A stretch of DNA of 64,000 bases from the NCBI RefSeq assembly GCF_014334135.1, contig NZ_CP060497.1:4960001-5024000 (forward strand), read 5' to 3'. The DNA comes from Olivibacter sp. SDN3. GTDB taxonomy: Bacteria; Bacteroidota; Bacteroidia; Sphingobacteriales; Sphingobacteriaceae. Every line of letters starts with the position of its first letter. The stretch's first letter is position 1. The position numbers and the translations under genes are program-made. A model generated the notes under the pieces. It was given only the letters and a program-made list of their open reading frames with translations, had not been told where the DNA came from and made no database searches. Below, in pieces: positions 62,745-64,000 of the stretch.

Positions 62745-63197
62745 ATGGATTTACATAGAATTGCCCAAAAAGTAGTAGCTGATCAAAAAAAGAAAGAACA
62801 AGAAGGGGCTCAAAAAGCTTCTGCTAGCGAAATGGTTGATCTAATGAAACAGATGGCCGCGGAACTACAGGCTTTAAAGAGCGCGAATCCCACATCCGGT
62901 CAGGCTGATAAATTAAACCAAAGTAGAAAAGAGGATCTTTTACTAGCAATTACAGAATCGAGCAAAGAACACAAGCAAAAGGTATTGAGGAGCTTCGAAA
63001 GGATGAGTTTCACGTCGGACGACGACTTTAACCAATTCCTTGAAGATGAAAAGGCGTACGTGCAAACACTTCAGCAACAGGAATCGAATTCGAAGCTTGG
63101 AAAGGATTTTCCCAAGCCGGGTATACCTGGTAATTCTGGCGTCGCCTCTATTGACGACCCGGTACTTGACGAGGTTATGAAGAATATTCGTATTTAA
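62745..63197 (+). CDS. Unrecognised coiled-coil island protein G
   Basis: 150 residues, Lys/Glu/Gln rich with a long helix (IAQKVVADQKKKEQEGAQKA, SEMVDLMKQMAAELQALKSA) and a flexible end. An AAGGAGG Shine-Dalgarno sequence stands 11 bases before the ATG, which is rare in this window. A terminator hairpin follows directly. Function unknown; a scaffold or adaptor by shape. Confidence 0.6.
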   Translation: MDLHRIAQKVVADQKKKEQEGAQKASASEMVDLMKQMAAELQALKSANPTSGQADKLNQSRKEDLLLAITESSKEHKQKVLRSFERMSFTSDDDFNQFLEDEKAYVQTLQQQESNSKLGKDFPKPGIPGNSGVASIDDPVLDEVMKNIRI

Positions 63198-63202
63198 CAT
63201 TA

Positions 63203-63230
63203 CCGCCCCTGGTAAACAGGGGCGTTTAAT
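63203..63230 (+). terminator. Terminator after protein G
   Basis: Perfect 8-base stem CGCCCCTG/CAGGGGCG (63204-63211, 63217-63224), loop GTAAA, followed by TTTAATTTAA. It ends the DUF3987 operon 6 bases after the stop codon. Confidence 0.8.
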
Positions 63231-63241
63231 TTAATGTAACG

Positions 63242-63730
63242 ATGAATAAAAAAAACAGCCCCCCCCTACTCACCAAAGAACCGGTCGTCATAACCAACAT
63301 GGATGATGTTCAGCAGTGGAAGGCAACTTACCTATCCCTAATACCCGCAGTGGACCTAATTAGGAAATGTTACAATGAGTTGTCTACTGTCACAAAAGAT
63401 AGTTTTTCGCAAGGCACACTGGTTAAAATCTATAAGGACCCGGCCTTTATTCAAGATGTAGTTGACAAAATTGAAAGCCACTACGGCACGAAAGATTTTG
63501 TCTTATATATGGCGAAGGTTGAAAAGCTATATCAAGCGATAGATGCTTTTAAAGGTATAATTAAGCTCGATAAAAACCAGCACAGCAACATTGACGGCCG
63601 ACCATTCGGTAAAGACGATCTCCTACACCCTTCAAATTATCACTTTGATGGCGATAGGCTAGTGTGGTCAGGTCAATACGAAATGTATGTTAAGTATTAT
63701 TTTCGAGAGTACATCATTTGTGAAGATTAA
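63242..63730 (+). CDS. Unrecognised island protein H
   Basis: 162 residues, mostly helical (MDDVQQWKATYLSLIPAVDL, IRKCYNELSTVTKDSFSQGT, VEKLYQAIDAFKGIIK). It begins 11 bases after the terminator, so it either is transcribed by read-through or from its own promoter. No family is recognised. It is the last gene before the right part of the window. Confidence 0.6.
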   Translation: MNKKNSPPLLTKEPVVITNMDDVQQWKATYLSLIPAVDLIRKCYNELSTVTKDSFSQGTLVKIYKDPAFIQDVVDKIESHYGTKDFVLYMAKVEKLYQAIDAFKGIIKLDKNQHSNIDGRPFGKDDLLHPSNYHFDGDRLVWSGQYEMYVKYYFREYIICED

Positions 63731-63785
63731 GTTTGCTATCGGGCTTACTCGATTTTAGGCTATCAAAACAAACATTTATACCCTG

Positions 63786-63820
63786 AAATCATAGGTTCGA
63801 ATCCTCATCACTCTCACAAA
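63786..63820 (+). mobile_element. tRNA 3'-end-like sequence near the right side of the island
   Basis: GGTTCGAATCC (63794-63804) followed by TCATCACTCTCAC looks like the T arm and 3' acceptor of a tRNA on the + strand. No matching 5' half precedes it. It is inverted relative to the remnant at 52091-52114 and shares only the common T-arm core, so it is not the simple attR of the same event. It may mark an older insertion. Confidence 0.35.
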
Positions 63821-64000
63821 AGCGCAAATAAATATTCTTATCTGGACTATACAGGTGTATTTTTTATTTTAGGCAGCAATTTTGGTAGCAAACAACCTTC
63901 AATTCGTTGCCTTATTTTATTTTGTTTTTCCGATTGGCCTGATTGAACACTATCCGTTTTCGTAAGTGCTCGCTTCTACCCTACTTTTATATAGTGTTTT
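63821..64000. other. AT-rich end region with GGYAGCAA direct repeats
   Basis: No gene. GGCAGCAA (63872-63879) and GGTAGCAA (63884-63891) are direct repeats at 12-base spacing and match the inverted repeat in front of the integrase at 52235-52262. These may be the integrase arm sites of the right end, with the junction just beyond the window. Confidence 0.4.

Overview
The window looks like a chromosome segment from a Bacteroidota bacterium, most likely Sphingobacteriaceae (Sphingobacterium/Olivibacter/Pedobacter-like). The reasons are two SusC/SusD outer-membrane uptake pairs, secreted and lipoprotein hydrolases, genes mostly without Shine-Dalgarno sequences, and promoters of the Bacteroidota type (TTG, 19-20 bases, TAnnTTTG). 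The species cannot be fixed from the sequence alone.

Region 1 (1-10808, all +) is a glycerol and glycerophosphodiester locus. It holds the end of glpD, then glpK and glpF, a SusC/SusD pair, a secreted glycerophosphodiester phosphodiesterase, a GDSL esterase and a calcineurin-like phosphoesterase. Inferred flow: a glycerophosphodiester-type substrate crosses the outer membrane through SusCD, periplasmic enzymes release glycerol 3-phosphate or glycerol, and GlpF/GlpK/GlpD feed these into central metabolism.

Region 2 (10809-24903) has two small-RNA-like units on the - strand, an OmpR-type two-component system followed by a TolC/RND/adaptor efflux operon, an arylamine N-acetyltransferase, decayed gene remnants, an AraC regulator divergent from a glycoside hydrolase, a 57-residue peptide with a double-glycine leader, and proC. 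Region 3 (24904-36755) is housekeeping and miscellaneous: CsbD, PhzF, DUF1772, Tpx, tRNA-Val, an acetyltransferase, a membrane-anchored patatin-like protein, an M15 peptidase, a HGSNAT/DUF5009-like membrane protein, an NAD(P)-binding protein, a bacteriocin-like double-glycine peptide and a broken DUF6157 gene.

Region 4 (36794-45152) is a second SusCD operon on the - strand (susC, susD, a Gfo/Idh/MocA oxidoreductase, and a sialate-acetylesterase/DUF1080 fusion), with palindromic operator-like sites upstream. Region 5 (45398-51717) carries an NTF2-like protein, an SMR transporter, a Crp/Fnr regulator, a subclass B1 metallo-beta-lactamase with all zinc ligands, an MFS exporter, a VOC protein and a nucleoside transporter.

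Region 6 (about 52091 to at least 63730) is a mobile element. It starts at the 3' remnant of a tRNA-Ser gene and a tyrosine integrase with a near-ideal promoter. It carries an XRE regulator, a three-gene membrane/SecB-like cassette, a three-gene helical-protein cassette, a 0.6-kb origin-like repeat array, and an operon with two small HTH proteins, a DUF3987 P-loop protein and five unrecognised proteins. No relaxase, capsid or terminase gene is recognisable. The right boundary is not clear and may lie beyond 64000.
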